Counted from the first letter of the stretch, positions 32,747 to 42,946 are shown. The stretch is DNA of 64,000 nucleotides from Adiantum capillus-veneris (GCA_014529385.2 CM043959.1:47408428-47472427); one strand, 5' to 3'. Notes: generated from the letters alone by a model not told the origin. Translations and numbers: made by a program.

Positions 32747-34315
32747 TTTGTTGCCAACTTTGTAGTTCTCAGGTTGGAAGAATCAACATGTTCATACCCA
32801 ATGATGTTGGGTAGACCTTGGTTGAGGGCAGCAAGAGTAAAGCAGTTATGGGGAGCAGATGCTATTGTAATCAAAAGAGGGAAGAAGAAAGTGAAAATGC
32901 AAATGGATGCAAAGAGAGTTCTACCACCAGGATTTAGGGCATTGCATGCAGAAGGACTTAACATGGTGGAAGAAATTGGAGAAGATGCAGAAGAGGAGTT
33001 TCTGAAGACTAATTCATCAGTAGTACCAATATTTGAAGTGGATGTGCAGAAGATTGCAGATAGATATGTCCTACATTCAGTGGATGATGGAAAACAATCA
33101 GAATTTCATGAATCACTGATTACTCAGGGAAGTAGAAAACCAAGCAACAAAATGGGTAATGATTTACTAAATAACCTGCAAATTCAAAAGAAGGAAGAAG
33201 AGGAAGCTATTGAAGCTGTGAAGCAAGCAGAAAGGGCATTTGAGCATCAGATGGCAAATACTGCTAGGGTAACTCAGGATGAACTGCAGGAACTGAACCT
33301 GAACACTCAGGAGGAACCCCAAACAGTGAAAGTCTCAGCAGATATTGATGAGGAATTTAAACTGAAACTTAAGGAGTTATTGTTGGAATTTAAAGACATT
33401 TTTGCATGGAAGTACACAAATATGAAGGGAGTTGATGCTAGTTTTTGTCAGCATAAAATTAACATGAAGGCTGATGCAGTTCCTGTGGTACAACAAAGGT
33501 ACAGGATGAATCCCAATCATGCTAAGCAGGTAAAAGAAGAGATAGATAAGCTTTTGGCTGTTGGTTTTATCTATCCTGTAGAAGAAGTTACTTGGTTATC
33601 ACCAATTGTTGTAGTTCCAAAGAAGAATGGGAAGATCAGGGTGTGTGTTGACTACAGGAAGCTTAATGCAGCTACCAAAACTGATCCTTTTCCTTTGCCT
33701 TTTTTTGACACTCTACTTGATGCAGTAGCTGGACATGAGATTTATAGCTTCTTGGATGGATTTAGTGGGTATAACCAAATTGCAATGGCATTTGAAGATA
33801 GGAATAAAACTGCTTTTGTGACTGAATGGGGGGTGTATACAAGTAATGTGATGACATTTGGTTTGAAAAATGCTCCTCCAACATTTCAAAAAGCAGTGCA
33901 GCATATATTTTCAGAGTTTTTGACAACCTTCATGAGAGTTTTCTTGGATGATTTTAGTGTCTTTGGAAAGAAACAGGAGCATATTGGACACCTGAGACTG
34001 TGTTTTCAGAAATGCGGGGAGTTCAGGTTGTCACTAAATCCAGCAAAATGTGCTTTTGCACTTAAGAGGGGAGTCCTCTTAGGGCATATCATTTCTGAAG
34101 AAGGAGTTTCTATTGATCCTAACAAAGTGGAAGCCATCAGGAAAGCACCAGAGCCCAAAACAGTTAAACAGTTGGGTAGGTTTTTGGGACAGGTAAAATG
34201 GCATAACAGATTTTTGAGGTATTTGGCTCATGTGTGTATACCATTGACAAAAATTACAAAGAAAGACAGTGTATTGAATGGAAGGAAGAGAAAATCAAAG
34301 CATTTCAGATTCTGA
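32747..34315 (+). pseudogene. TE-H protease end and reverse transcriptase
   Basis: In frame with the previous segment after the TAG. It contains the protease tail (MMLGRPWLRAARVKQLW), a linker and DIFAWKYTNMKGVDASFCQH. The RT blocks are VPKKNGKIRVCVDYRKLNAA, SFLDGFSGYNQIAMAFED, FGLKNAPPTFQKAVQ and the catalytic FLDD (VFLDDFSVFG, 33941-33952). GVLLGHIISEEG follows. A frame change near 34260-34290 (consistent with loss of one base) ends this segment before RNase H. Confidence 0.85.
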
Positions 34316-35100
34316 AGAATATGCTAATAGTAGCACCTGTACTGATTGTTCCTGATTGGAAATTACCATTCCATATCTTTGTAGATGCATCCCATGTAGC
34401 AGTTGGAGCAGCATTGATGCAGGAGCAAAGAAGAGGATGGTTCAGACCCATTTATTATGCCAGTAGGATATTAACACCTGTAGAGAAAAACTACACAGTG
34501 ACAGAAAGGGAGTGCTTGGGAATGGTATATGCTTTACAAAAGTTTAGGCATTACTTGTTGGCAAACAGGGTAATTTTTCATGTTGATCACCAAGCATTGA
34601 TTTACATGGTCAATAAACCACATTTGTCAGGAAGGTTAGCCAGGTGGATATTGTTGTTGCAGGAGTTTGACTATGTGGTTATACATACTCCTGGAAGACT
34701 TCATGTCTTGGCTAATTATTTGAGTAGATTAGAGTCAGGGGAATATGATCCTGAAGGTGTACCTGATCAATTACCTGATGCAGAACTTTTTCTTATTTAG
34801 GTGACTGACCAGTCAGGGGACTGGTATGAGGACATGTTGCAATTTTTAACTGAAGGAGGTTTACCTGACACAATGAACAAGGATCATAGTAAGAGGTTGG
34901 CCCTAAGAAGTAAAACATTTACAGTGATTGCAGGGGTGTTGTATAAGAGAGGAATTGACCAAGTGATCAGGAGATGTGTTTCTGAATATGAACAAAGAGC
35001 AGTTCTTGTAGAGGCTCATGCAGGCAATGCAGGAGGCCCTTTTCAGGATATGTTACAGCAAAAAAGATATTTCAAGCAGGACTTTGGTGGCCTACTGTGA
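34234..35100 (+). pseudogene. TE-H RNase H and integrase zinc finger start
   Basis: RNase H blocks: FHIFVDASHVAVGAALMQ, TERECLGMVYALQKFRHYL and FHVDHQALIYMVNKPHLSG, so D, E and D are kept. A TAG at 34798-34800 interrupts the same frame. It continues (34801-35100) into the integrase N-terminus (VLYKRGIDQVIRRCVSEYEQ, VEAHAGNAGGPFQ). There the second zinc-binding His is Pro (GGPF, where relatives have GGHF). One base is missing from an A run near 35060-35065, which shifts the frame before the WWP block. Confidence 0.85.
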
Positions 35101-35441
35101 TCAAGGATGCTCAGGAATTTAGTAAAAACTGTTTGTTATGTCAAAGAGAGGGTAGACCATTGAATGTAGATAGGATGCCATTACAACCTGTGCTACCTTT
35201 AGAACCATTTCAGAAGTGGGGCTTGGATTTTGTTGGTCCTATCAAACCACCTGCAAGATTTACACAGAACAGGTATATTCTGGTTGCAACTGATTATTGT
35301 ACAAAATGGGTTGAAGCAATAGCTTTGAGAGATAATGCAGCAAGGAGTGTGGCAAAGTTTCTTTACAAGAATATCATGACCAGGTTTGGATGTCCAATTG
35401 AGCTAGTTTCTGATCAGGGAGGTCATTTCATTAACAAGTGA
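35097..35441 (+). pseudogene. TE-H integrase core, first part
   Basis: The C-x2-C pair of the zinc finger (CLLCQREG) is followed by catalytic Asp 1 (GLDFVGPIKPPARF) and Asp 2 (LVSDQGGHFINK). The frame ends at 35441, where another 1-nt change separates it from the segment carrying the catalytic Glu. Confidence 0.85.
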
Positions 35442-38400
35442 TCAGTAAACTGACTGAACTGTATATGATTTTGCACAAGAAATCAACTGTGTATTACCCT
35501 CAGGCAAATGGACAGGCAGAGAGTACCAATAAGATTTTGGTCAGGATAATCAGGAAGTTGGTAAATGAAAACAGGACAGACTGGGATGAGAAGTTAGACT
35601 CTGCACTTTGGGCTTTTAGGACTGCATTCAAAGTCACAACAGGAATGAAACCTTTTAAGTTGGTTTATGGACTGGAAGCAGTGGTACCCATGGAGTTTTT
35701 GGTGCCCAGTCTCAGGGTGGCAGTGCATCGGAAGTTGTCCCCTGAGGAGTCAGTAAATTACAGAAAAGAAGAACTGCTCAAGCTGGAGGAGGATAGGATT
35801 CAAAGCATGTACACTGCAGAAATAATTCAACAGAGAAGACAAGCATGGATAAACAGGAACATTAAGTTTAAAATTTTCTCTTCAGGTGATTGGGTAATGG
35901 TTTATAACAGTAAACTGGGGCACAGACCTGGTAAATTGAAGCTCAGGTATGTGGGGCTATTTAAAATTCTCAAGGCAGTTGGTCCAAACACTTTTATTTT
36001 AACTGATGAAGCAGGCAAAGTCATAGTCAAACCAATAAATGGTTTCCGACTTAAACCTTTCTTTGGACAAAACCTGGAGGACAAAAAAGAGAATAAAACT
36101 CATGAAGTGAATTTGATCGTGGTTCCTCGCACATGTGGAAAAGAGAGTGGAGCCATCATTTTTCAAACATTTGAGTTGATACACGACCAGCGTTTGCAGC
36201 CTTTGCGTTTCTTTCTTGCGCTCGCAGCCATGTCTACTCCACGCAGAGCATCCATAGCCTCCAAGTATGATTTTCATGGTGAGGAGGAGGAGGTTTACCT
36301 ATCACAGCGACCGGTACGTAAAACACGTTTGCAAAAAATGGTAGTGGAGATGTCCAGTGAGGATGACGATGACGTAGAAGAGTATAACCCTGTTCAGACC
36401 TCATCCATCTCCAAGGAAGAATCTTCATCAGACTACACCTTTGTAGACTTGAGGTATGAAATTGTTCTCAATGAACAGAATATTTCTTGGTTGAGAAATA
36501 TTGGTCTCTTGAACTTTGCAAGGCTTCCTTGGATGTCCTGGAGGCAAAACAATATGGCCAAGGTGTACTTGTCTCAGTTACAGGCTAATGATGGGCAAAT
36601 CTTTGTTGAAAACTATCTGGCTGAAGAGTTGGTGGCAGAGGTATTTGACATACCTACACAGGAGGATACTGACTTTGTCAAAGCTACAGATAAAGAGATG
36701 ACTAAGGCTTTTGGACAATCACAGGGCAATAGGCACTACTATCAATTGTCTGGGATGAAGAATCAAGTCAGATTGCAACAGGTCAGATGGTTGATTGAGA
36801 GGGTGTTTCTTTTAGTTAAATCAGAATATATGAGCAGGGAGAACTATGGCATACTAATGTCTGCAGAAAATGGAAGACAAGTGGGATGGGCAAACATTCT
36901 GTTTGATAGAATGAAGTTTGAGTTGTATACCAAGCAGAAAAGGAAAGACAAAACAACAAAGGTAGGCCCATATCTTGCAGCAGTTTTCCAGCATGTTACC
37001 AACAAATGTATACTTCAGGGGAAGATTTTGCCAGAGCAGGGACAGTTACCTGTAGATTCAGGGTTGACTCAGAGAAATGAGAAAAGGAAAAAGCTGAATG
37101 AAGATCAAAGTTCTTTACACTTTACCAAAGATGTTCAAGGTTTGATGGCTGCAGGATATACCAGTAAGGAATCTTTGGAGACAGTTAAGGTCAATTTGGA
37201 TAGGGAATTTGGTGATTTATTCACTGAAACTGCTTTGGAGACAGGTACTAAAACTGTAACCCCTATGTCATTAAAAACAGGCTTTAAATTGAAGAAAGTC
37301 AAGGCTAAGGGAGTGGCAGGGGTGTTTGCCATACAAGTTCCTGATTGTGCTATTCCAGAACCAAAAGTTAGAAAAGTTAGTTTTGCTAATGTATCTTTGG
37401 ATGAATTCCAGAATGCAATTGGAGTAATGAAGGAGTATGTGGAGCAGCAGATAATGGATAGCACATTGGTCAAGAGGGAAAACAATAGATTGCATTCAGA
37501 ATTAGAGCAGTTAAAGAATGAAGTGGAGGAGAGTAAGAAAAGTACTACTCAAAAAGAATTACTACTGGAGCAGGTACAGCAGTTAACTGAAGCTCAAGAA
37601 GTATTACAAAAGGAGTTGAAAGTCTACAAGCAGATTGTGGAATCAAGGGAGAAGACTTCAGTTAGATTGGCTGAATGGAAAGAAGAATGGTTCTCAGTCC
37701 TGCAAGATCAAATGACAGAGATGAATACATTGAATGCTACCTTGGAAAGTAGCAACAGGGTTTTAATGAACAGAGTCACAGCCTGTAAAATAGTGGAGGA
37801 AAGAATTAGGGAGATGTCTGATGAAGAGTTGGATGTAGATGGTTGGTATTTGGCATCAGTGGATGTCAACCAAATGCAGGTAGAAATGAGAGATTACATG
37901 AAGGGAATCTGGGAGCATATTAAAGTAAAAATGTATGATGTTGTCAACAAGCCCTACCAAGTGTTTGCAGAAGAGGAAATGAAGCAGGAGAATGTGTTAA
38001 TGGAGAAGCAAAATTCTGAGCTTAAACAACAATGTACTGAACTGACACAGCAGTTGGAGACTTTGAAGGAAAAGTTGCAGCATAAAGGAGCAAATCAACC
38101 TGACCAGGTGATTATTACTAAAGATTCTGACATGTGTGCAGGGATTAAGGATGCAGCTACCATTCAGGAGCTTGTTCCTGAAGATTCAGGGGGAGCAGTA
38201 ATTGCAAGGAAAGATCAAGTTGTTGAAGTGAAGGATCTGGAGATTGCAGGAGAAGAGCATAGCTTAAAAGATTCAGTTCAGAACATTGTGGTTGAGATTC
38301 TTTCTCAGGAGACAGAGAGTATTAAGGAAGCAGTTACAGTTCAAGTGGAGGAAAATTGTGAAGGGCCTGACAAAGAAGCTGTGACTGCAGCAACAGTTTT

Positions 38401-38473
38401 ACAAGGAATTGAAGCTAAAGACAACCTGGAGGATGAAATTGCTGATCAAGGGATGGGTTCTCACAAGGTTTGA
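35438..38473 (+). CDS. TE-H integrase C-terminus fused to a long extra domain (ORF3)
   Basis: A single 1011-codon open frame. Residues 1-215 are the end of integrase: ANGQAESTNK with the catalytic Glu, WAFRTAFKVTTGMKPFKLVY, then a C-terminal strand region RPGKLKLRYVGLFKILK. The frame then runs without a stop through a short CpG-rich link to an internal ATG at 36230 with a good context (GCAGCCATGT). About 747 further residues follow. They contain an acidic N-terminus, a central region (about 36450-37050; SWLRNIGLLNFARLPWMSW, IERVFLLVKSEYMSRENYG) faintly like the plant 'putative transposon protein' domain, two coiled coils (about 37430-37670 and 37970-38090) and an acidic tail. I see no membrane segment or signal peptide, so it does not look like an envelope protein. 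Confidence 0.8.
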   Translation: MISKLTELYMILHKKSTVYYPQANGQAESTNKILVRIIRKLVNENRTDWDEKLDSALWAFRTAFKVTTGMKPFKLVYGLEAVVPMEFLVPSLRVAVHRKLSPEESVNYRKEELLKLEEDRIQSMYTAEIIQQRRQAWINRNIKFKIFSSGDWVMVYNSKLGHRPGKLKLRYVGLFKILKAVGPNTFILTDEAGKVIVKPINGFRLKPFFGQNLEDKKENKTHEVNLIVVPRTCGKESGAIIFQTFELIHDQRLQPLRFFLALAAMSTPRRASIASKYDFHGEEEEVYLSQRPVRKTRLQKMVVEMSSEDDDDVEEYNPVQTSSISKEESSSDYTFVDLRYEIVLNEQNISWLRNIGLLNFARLPWMSWRQNNMAKVYLSQLQANDGQIFVENYLAEELVAEVFDIPTQEDTDFVKATDKEMTKAFGQSQGNRHYYQLSGMKNQVRLQQVRWLIERVFLLVKSEYMSRENYGILMSAENGRQVGWANILFDRMKFELYTKQKRKDKTTKVGPYLAAVFQHVTNKCILQGKILPEQGQLPVDSGLTQRNEKRKKLNEDQSSLHFTKDVQGLMAAGYTSKESLETVKVNLDREFGDLFTETALETGTKTVTPMSLKTGFKLKKVKAKGVAGVFAIQVPDCAIPEPKVRKVSFANVSLDEFQNAIGVMKEYVEQQIMDSTLVKRENNRLHSELEQLKNEVEESKKSTTQKELLLEQVQQLTEAQEVLQKELKVYKQIVESREKTSVRLAEWKEEWFSVLQDQMTEMNTLNATLESSNRVLMNRVTACKIVEERIREMSDEELDVDGWYLASVDVNQMQVEMRDYMKGIWEHIKVKMYDVVNKPYQVFAEEEMKQENVLMEKQNSELKQQCTELTQQLETLKEKLQHKGANQPDQVIITKDSDMCAGIKDAATIQELVPEDSGGAVIARKDQVVEVKDLEIAGEEHSLKDSVQNIVVEILSQETESIKEAVTVQVEENCEGPDKEAVTAATVLQGIEAKDNLEDEIADQGMGSHKV
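36110..36380 (+). promoter_or_regulatory. CpG-retaining stretch around the ORF3 ATG
   Basis: About 14 CpG in 270 bp by hand count, against essentially none in the next 2.1 kb and only a handful in the 5 kb upstream. It spans the ORF3 ATG at 36230. It may be an internal promoter or 5' untranslated sequence, but this is inference from composition and position only. Confidence 0.35.
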
Positions 38474-38482
38474 GAAACCTTG
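38464..38482 (+). other. Hairpin at the ORF3 stop codon, 18 bp before the TE-H 3' LTR
   Basis: CAAGGTTT pairs with AAACCTTG around a GAG loop. The TGA stop (38471-38473) lies in it. No clear polypurine tract is visible between here and the LTR. Confidence 0.7.
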
Positions 38483-38500
38483 CCCACCAGGTGTGCCAGG

Positions 38501-38905
38501 TGTTAGTGCTTGATTTATCAGGGCTTTCAGGGCAGTCAGGCTATTACTTTTTGAATTGTAATTAAAACCTTTATCTTTGAACCTTAGGGATAAGTGAACA
38601 TGGGTATTTTATATTTTTGGGGAAGTTAGTGTGTGTCTCGTGAATTCTCAGGACGAGAAGCAGTTAGGGGCATTCCTGTCGAAGCAGTTCTCTCTCTCCT
38701 GATCTCGTACTGCTGTTTTTACTCTGTAATTAGGTGATGATGATGAAGATAACCTGATGGCAGTCTCTTTTCCTCTTCCTTGTGGTGTTCTTTGCTTATT
38801 TACTTTGCAGTATGGTGTTTGAAGTATGCAGTTTCCTGCTTCCTGTTTGATATGTACTGTATGTTAAATGCATGGGTTGTTTGTTATGGCAATGTGTGCC
38901 TAACA
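38501..38905 (+). repeat. TE-H 3' LTR
   Basis: 405 bp, TGTTAGTGCT to CCTAACA, followed by the TAAAC target-site duplication. Confidence 0.95.
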
Positions 38906-38910
38906 TAAAC

Positions 38911-38944
38911 ATCAGAAATTCTCCTCTTTTGAGCTGAGTTTTTT

Positions 38945-38979
<35 letters not shown>

Positions 38980-39074
38980 TGTGGAGTGGACAAGTGGATA
39001 GTCTCTCTCCTCTCACTCCAGAGGTGTGTTCCCTGTCTTGGCCAGGTGTGTTGTGTAAGCTGAGTGGTGCCCCA

Positions 39075-39155
<81 letters not shown>

Positions 39156-39216
39156 ATTCCAAGAGTGTGTGTCGGGTCGTTGTAGAGGCGTTGTGTGTGT
39201 TTTCATCCCGCTCACA
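38911..39216 (+). repeat. TE-G 5' LTR, right part
   Basis: It resumes the LTR after TE-H (ATCAGAAATTCTCC) and ends CGCTCACA. It contains two (TG)n arrays (about 38948-38975 and 39078-39154). It matches 42695-43007 of the 3' LTR. Confidence 0.95.
39078..39154. repeat. (TG)n array in the TE-G 5' LTR
   Basis: About 77 bp of TG. The matching array in the 3' LTR is longer. His-Thr and Val-Cys reading frames here are artefacts. Confidence 0.97.
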
Positions 39217-39222
39217 TTCTTT

Positions 39223-39240
39223 TGGCGCCCCCACGGAGGA
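39223..39240 (+). other. TE-G primer binding site
   Basis: TGGCGCCCCCACGGAGGA lies six bases after the LTR end, the same offset as in TE-D, and the sequence is similar. The tRNA is not recognised. Confidence 0.65.
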
Positions 39241-40251
39241 TCTTCTTCGAGTACCTTCTGTTTCGAGCTTCGAGCTTCGAGATTGGGGATTACAGGTTGC
39301 AGGTTGCAGATTACAGGTTACAGGGATAGGTACAAGTACAGGTGGCTGGAGTACAGTGATATACTAGTAGTGGTGTCACTTGCAGTTGTTGTGGGTATGC
39401 ATCATTTGGCACCTGTTTGAGCGCATTTTCTGTTGGATTGTACGTTACTTGTGGAAACTGCCATGGTACGCCTTTGTGGAGCCATATTTGGTTTTATTTG
39501 GCAGTCCCAGCCATTTCTGAGACTTGGTCTCGAAGATAGCTATTTTTGAGACTTGACTATACGCGATTTGCATTAGCCTTCGTGTGAGGGTCGATAGCGT
39601 GAGGTTTTATTGAGTTGGGGGATTCTCAAATGTGGAGATCCTTTTGGTGATACAGATAGCTGGAGCACCCTTTTCGTGACCTCGCCATAGGCTATGTATT
39701 AGTGATTCCTATTTGATGCTTGGGTTCTATTGTTGACAGTTTATGCATACACATACAGTCTATATTTTGGGTTCTCACTGCTCTACTTCTGGGGAAACTC
39801 TGTCAAAAATTTTTCAAGTTATGATGGCTGGTTTTTTAGTCTTTTGAGCCATTTATGATGTTATGATGCTGAAATTTTGACAAATCAGAGGATAAGACAA
39901 GTGTGCTTTCTTGGGAGCTTCATGGTTGGCTTTAATGGATGATCAAAATGGACCTCAATTCACGCCTTTTCATTTAACTCAAAGAATCCAGATAAATGTT
40001 CACGTATCCAGGAAGATTTTTTTCCAGCAGCGCATAGTCTCGGGCCAAGGAGATTACGAGAGATCCTGGAATGTCCTTTGCCTGTTGTAATTCCGATGAT
40101 CAACTATGAAAACTCATTTGATGTGCATTTGTTTGTCCTTATCTAAAGACAAGCTCCATTGAATTTTCTAGGGATTGGGTCAGTAAAAAGTTTGGGTTCT
40201 TGTACGTGTGTTCGAAGGGGTTCTCAAAGCATAGTAGCTTGGGTAGCCATG
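39241..40251 (+). other. TE-G leader
   Basis: Non-coding. Just after the primer site it has a (CTTCGAG)3 block (39262-39281), then repeats of a CAGGTT word (about 39290-39325). I see nothing else recognisable before gag. Confidence 0.5.
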
Positions 40252-41360
40252 GCTTTCTCTTATCCGGAATTTCATGGAAGAAGTGGTGAAGATGCGGAAG
40301 ACTTTCTGGAGCAAGTCGAGGTGGCATGCATAAGCAACAATATGTGTGATGAGGACAAGATTTTGAGGCTATTTGGATTGCTTTTGAAAGATAAGGCCCG
40401 TGTTTGGTTCATGGATTTGGAAGCTAAAGAAGCAGTGGCTTCTTCTTATGGTTTGAGTCTTGACAAGTTTATAGAAGCTTTTTTAGAGCGTTTCCAGGTT
40501 TTTGAAGATGCAAATGCAGTATGGAATGAGCTCAATGCTCTTAAGAAAGGTTCTTGTCAAGGTGTTGATGCCTATGTACAAGGTTTTATAGATTTATGGA
40601 CTCGTTGGTGTGTTGCTCTTAAGGATGATACCCCCCCTTATTCATTGAAGAACATTCTTTTGTTGATGGTTTGTCACCTTGGTTGCGGTTCGAAGTTGAG
40701 TTGAAGAGGCCCAAGTCTTTTGAAGATGCGGTATGCATTGCAAAGCACAAGGAATGGAAGTTTAAGCGTCTTGAGGAACATGGTATCAGTACAGGTATGC
40801 ATGTGCAAAATGGATTTGGCATGGAAGATGAAGTTAAGCCTAAGCAAGTGAAAAGTAGCCTATCCTATGATGTTTCTCGTTTCTTCCCAAGGTCTATTGT
40901 GAAGCGTAAAGAGGTCTTGCAAGTTGACAGGTTTATGGAAGAGCCTAAAGAGGTGAGTAATGCTTTGGATACAGGATTGAAAATTCTTGAAGAGGATGCA
41001 TTGGCTACTTGTGTACCTTGTGATTCTGGGTGTGAGTGTGAGATGGAGGTTATTGATGATGAGCACGTATCTTTGGATACTAGTTCCTTGGAAATTAGGG
41101 AAGAGGGCAAGGTTGAGAGCCATTTTGTGGATTTGTTGGATGTGGAGCCTGTTTTGAAGCCATATTTTGATGTATGTGCAGTGATTGAACCGATTTGTGA
41201 GCATGATTGTGGTTTAGAGCAGGGATCTATATTCTTGGAGACTGATGAACCCATGCTAGAAGCTATGGATAGTGGTGCTAGCCATGATTATGATGTGGAT
41301 AAAGTGATGTGTGATGATGAGTATGCTTATGATGATGAGAAGGGGTTTGGCATATATTAG
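40252..41360 (+). pseudogene. TE-G gag with long acidic C-terminus (one 1-nt frameshift)
   Basis: About 370 residues in two frames. The Gag core is well kept: FSYPEFHGRSGEDAEDFLEQ, RLFGLLLKDKARVWFMDLEA, AFLERFQVFEDANAVWNEL and FIDLWTRWCVAL. At 40631-40637 a run of seven C appears to lack one base. After it, the frame continues as DGLSPWLRFEVELKRPKSFE to the stop at 41360. The C-terminal 200 residues are very acidic, with no zinc knuckle and no protease (the short AMDSGASHDY resembles a protease loop but lacks the rest of the fold). No pol gene follows. As the only gene of TE-G, it points to a gag-only element that uses a partner's enzymes. Confidence 0.75.
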
Positions 41361-41762
41361 TCCAATCTCAGCTATGTGGATGCCTATGCTAGGGATATGT
41401 GTGCTGTGGGGATACTTTTGTGCTTTGGATATCAACAACTTTACCTTCACACAATGCTTTTAGCTACTTGGGTCCATGATTTGCATGTTGTTGCTATGGC
41501 TAGTGAAGCCAAGATGCCAGGTGATGAGTCACTTGAGTTGTCTCGATTGGTTGGGTTGAATGTGGCGTGCAATATTTATGCTTTTGGAACTCTAGACAGG
41601 GCGGATGTGTTAGTTGGATATGCCTATGGTGCATTTTGGTTGATTGTTGACAAATGTAGGTGTGGTGTTATGATGCTTCTTGTGAATCAGGCGATATGCC
41701 TTTGGCCTTTTGATCCATATTGAATGAGCATCTACTAGTGCTGCTGCTGAGCATGAATGCTC
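41361..41762 (+). other. TE-G 3' untranslated region
   Basis: About 400 bp with a weak open frame (41376-41723) that I do not recognise, between gag and the purine-rich tract. Confidence 0.45.
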
Positions 41763-41788
41763 TAGCAGGCTAGGGGGTGGGCAAATTA
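41763..41788 (+). other. TE-G polypurine tract
   Basis: AGGCTAGGGGGTGGGCAAAT lies directly before the 3' LTR, similar to the tract in TE-D. Confidence 0.65.
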
Positions 41789-42851
41789 TGTCAGGAGTTT
41801 TTTGGAGCAAGGGATTGCACATATGTACATACCCATGCATGGTGCATCGAATAAAGGATTGCCCATTTGCCAGAGCCAGGTGGTTACGTGGGGCCCACAT
41901 GTGTACATGTAGGACAGCATGTACATAGTGCATCAATTTTCACTATTACTAGTACCAGTGTGTTTTTTCTATAATAATGAGGAGTTGGTAGTGCGTAAAA
42001 CTTCTCAAGGAAGCTATCCGCGAGCCGACGACATGAGGTAAGCAGGTGCGTCAGATGGCATCTAGTGGCGTCAGGACGGCGAATGGGGTCAATACTTGCA
42101 CGTGGATTAGTACGGACACAACGTGGGTGTTTTCTTGTGAGAGTTATGCAGAAAGGTCATCACTAGGACCACTTTTTGGGGCCACTTCACGTGGTTGCGA
42201 GATGCATTATTGAAAAGAAATGAGTGCCAGGTGTGCGGATGATGCAAAAAGGTGACAACTATGCACTGCGAGGTCAGCTTTTGGCCTGTTCGGGGTCCGT
42301 TTGAGGTCATCTAAAAGGCCAAGGGTGACCAAGTGATAAAGCTAAGTGTGGGAACTGAAAAAACAGAGAGAAGACCAGAAAAAACGTGGAGAAGAGAGGA
42401 GGAACAGCCGCAGGTGTGTTTTTGGGGTTTTTGGAGCCTGTTTTGGCCGTAAAATGCTCATCCGAGATCGGATTTGAGCACTTTGACATTGTAGACTAGG
42501 GTTTTGGGCCGTTCCGGACGTGATGGCGTTGTCAATTTTTCCAAATTCCTCCCTCTTTTTCTGCTTTTTTGGCTGTGTAAGTTTCTCCTATGAGCGAAGT
42601 TTCTGCTCCAGTTTGTGATTGTATCTGGCTTATTTTACCCATATTGTGTGAGCTATTTGTCCCATTGGTGTTGGCCCAAGCTCATTTGTATCTAAAAATC
42701 AGAAATTCTCCTCTTTTGAGCTGAGTTTTTTGGGTGTGTGTGTGTGTGTGTGTTTGTGTGGAGTGGGCAAGTGGATAGTCTCTCTCCTCTCACTCCAGAG
42801 GTGTGTTCCCTGTCTCGGTCAGGTGTGTTGTGTAAGCTGAGTGGTGCCCCA

Positions 42852-42946
<95 letters not shown>

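Larger units (their letters stand above)
29501..38905 (+). mobile_element. TE-H: Gypsy element with integrase-linked extra ORF, nested in the TE-G LTR
   Basis: Two 405-bp LTRs (29501-29905 and 38501-38905) differ at about 8 positions by hand count (about 2%). They are flanked by a perfect 5-bp duplication TAAAC (29496-29500 and 38906-38910). The intact sister LTR (about 42695) shows the empty site. Inside are a small upstream ORF, gag, protease, RT, RNase H, integrase and a long extra C-terminal region. No chromodomain is seen. Coding is close to intact: two in-frame stops (32746 and 34800) and four single-base frame changes. Outside the LTR/leader and one stretch near 36.1-36.4 kb, the element has almost no CpG. 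Confidence 0.95.

Noticed and set aside
36230-38473. TE-H ORF3 as an envelope-like gene
   Set aside because: No signal peptide, transmembrane segment or C-terminal anchor is visible. The protein is acidic and coiled-coil-rich.
38796-39420. His-Thr and Val-Cys repeat open frames
   Set aside because: They are translations of the (TG)n arrays in the TE-G LTR; the same frames recur near 42.8-43.1 kb.
41265-41300. A second protease in TE-G (AMDSGASHDY)
   Set aside because: Only the short D-S-G-A-like loop is present; the second strand block and the I-L-G-R-x-W block are missing.
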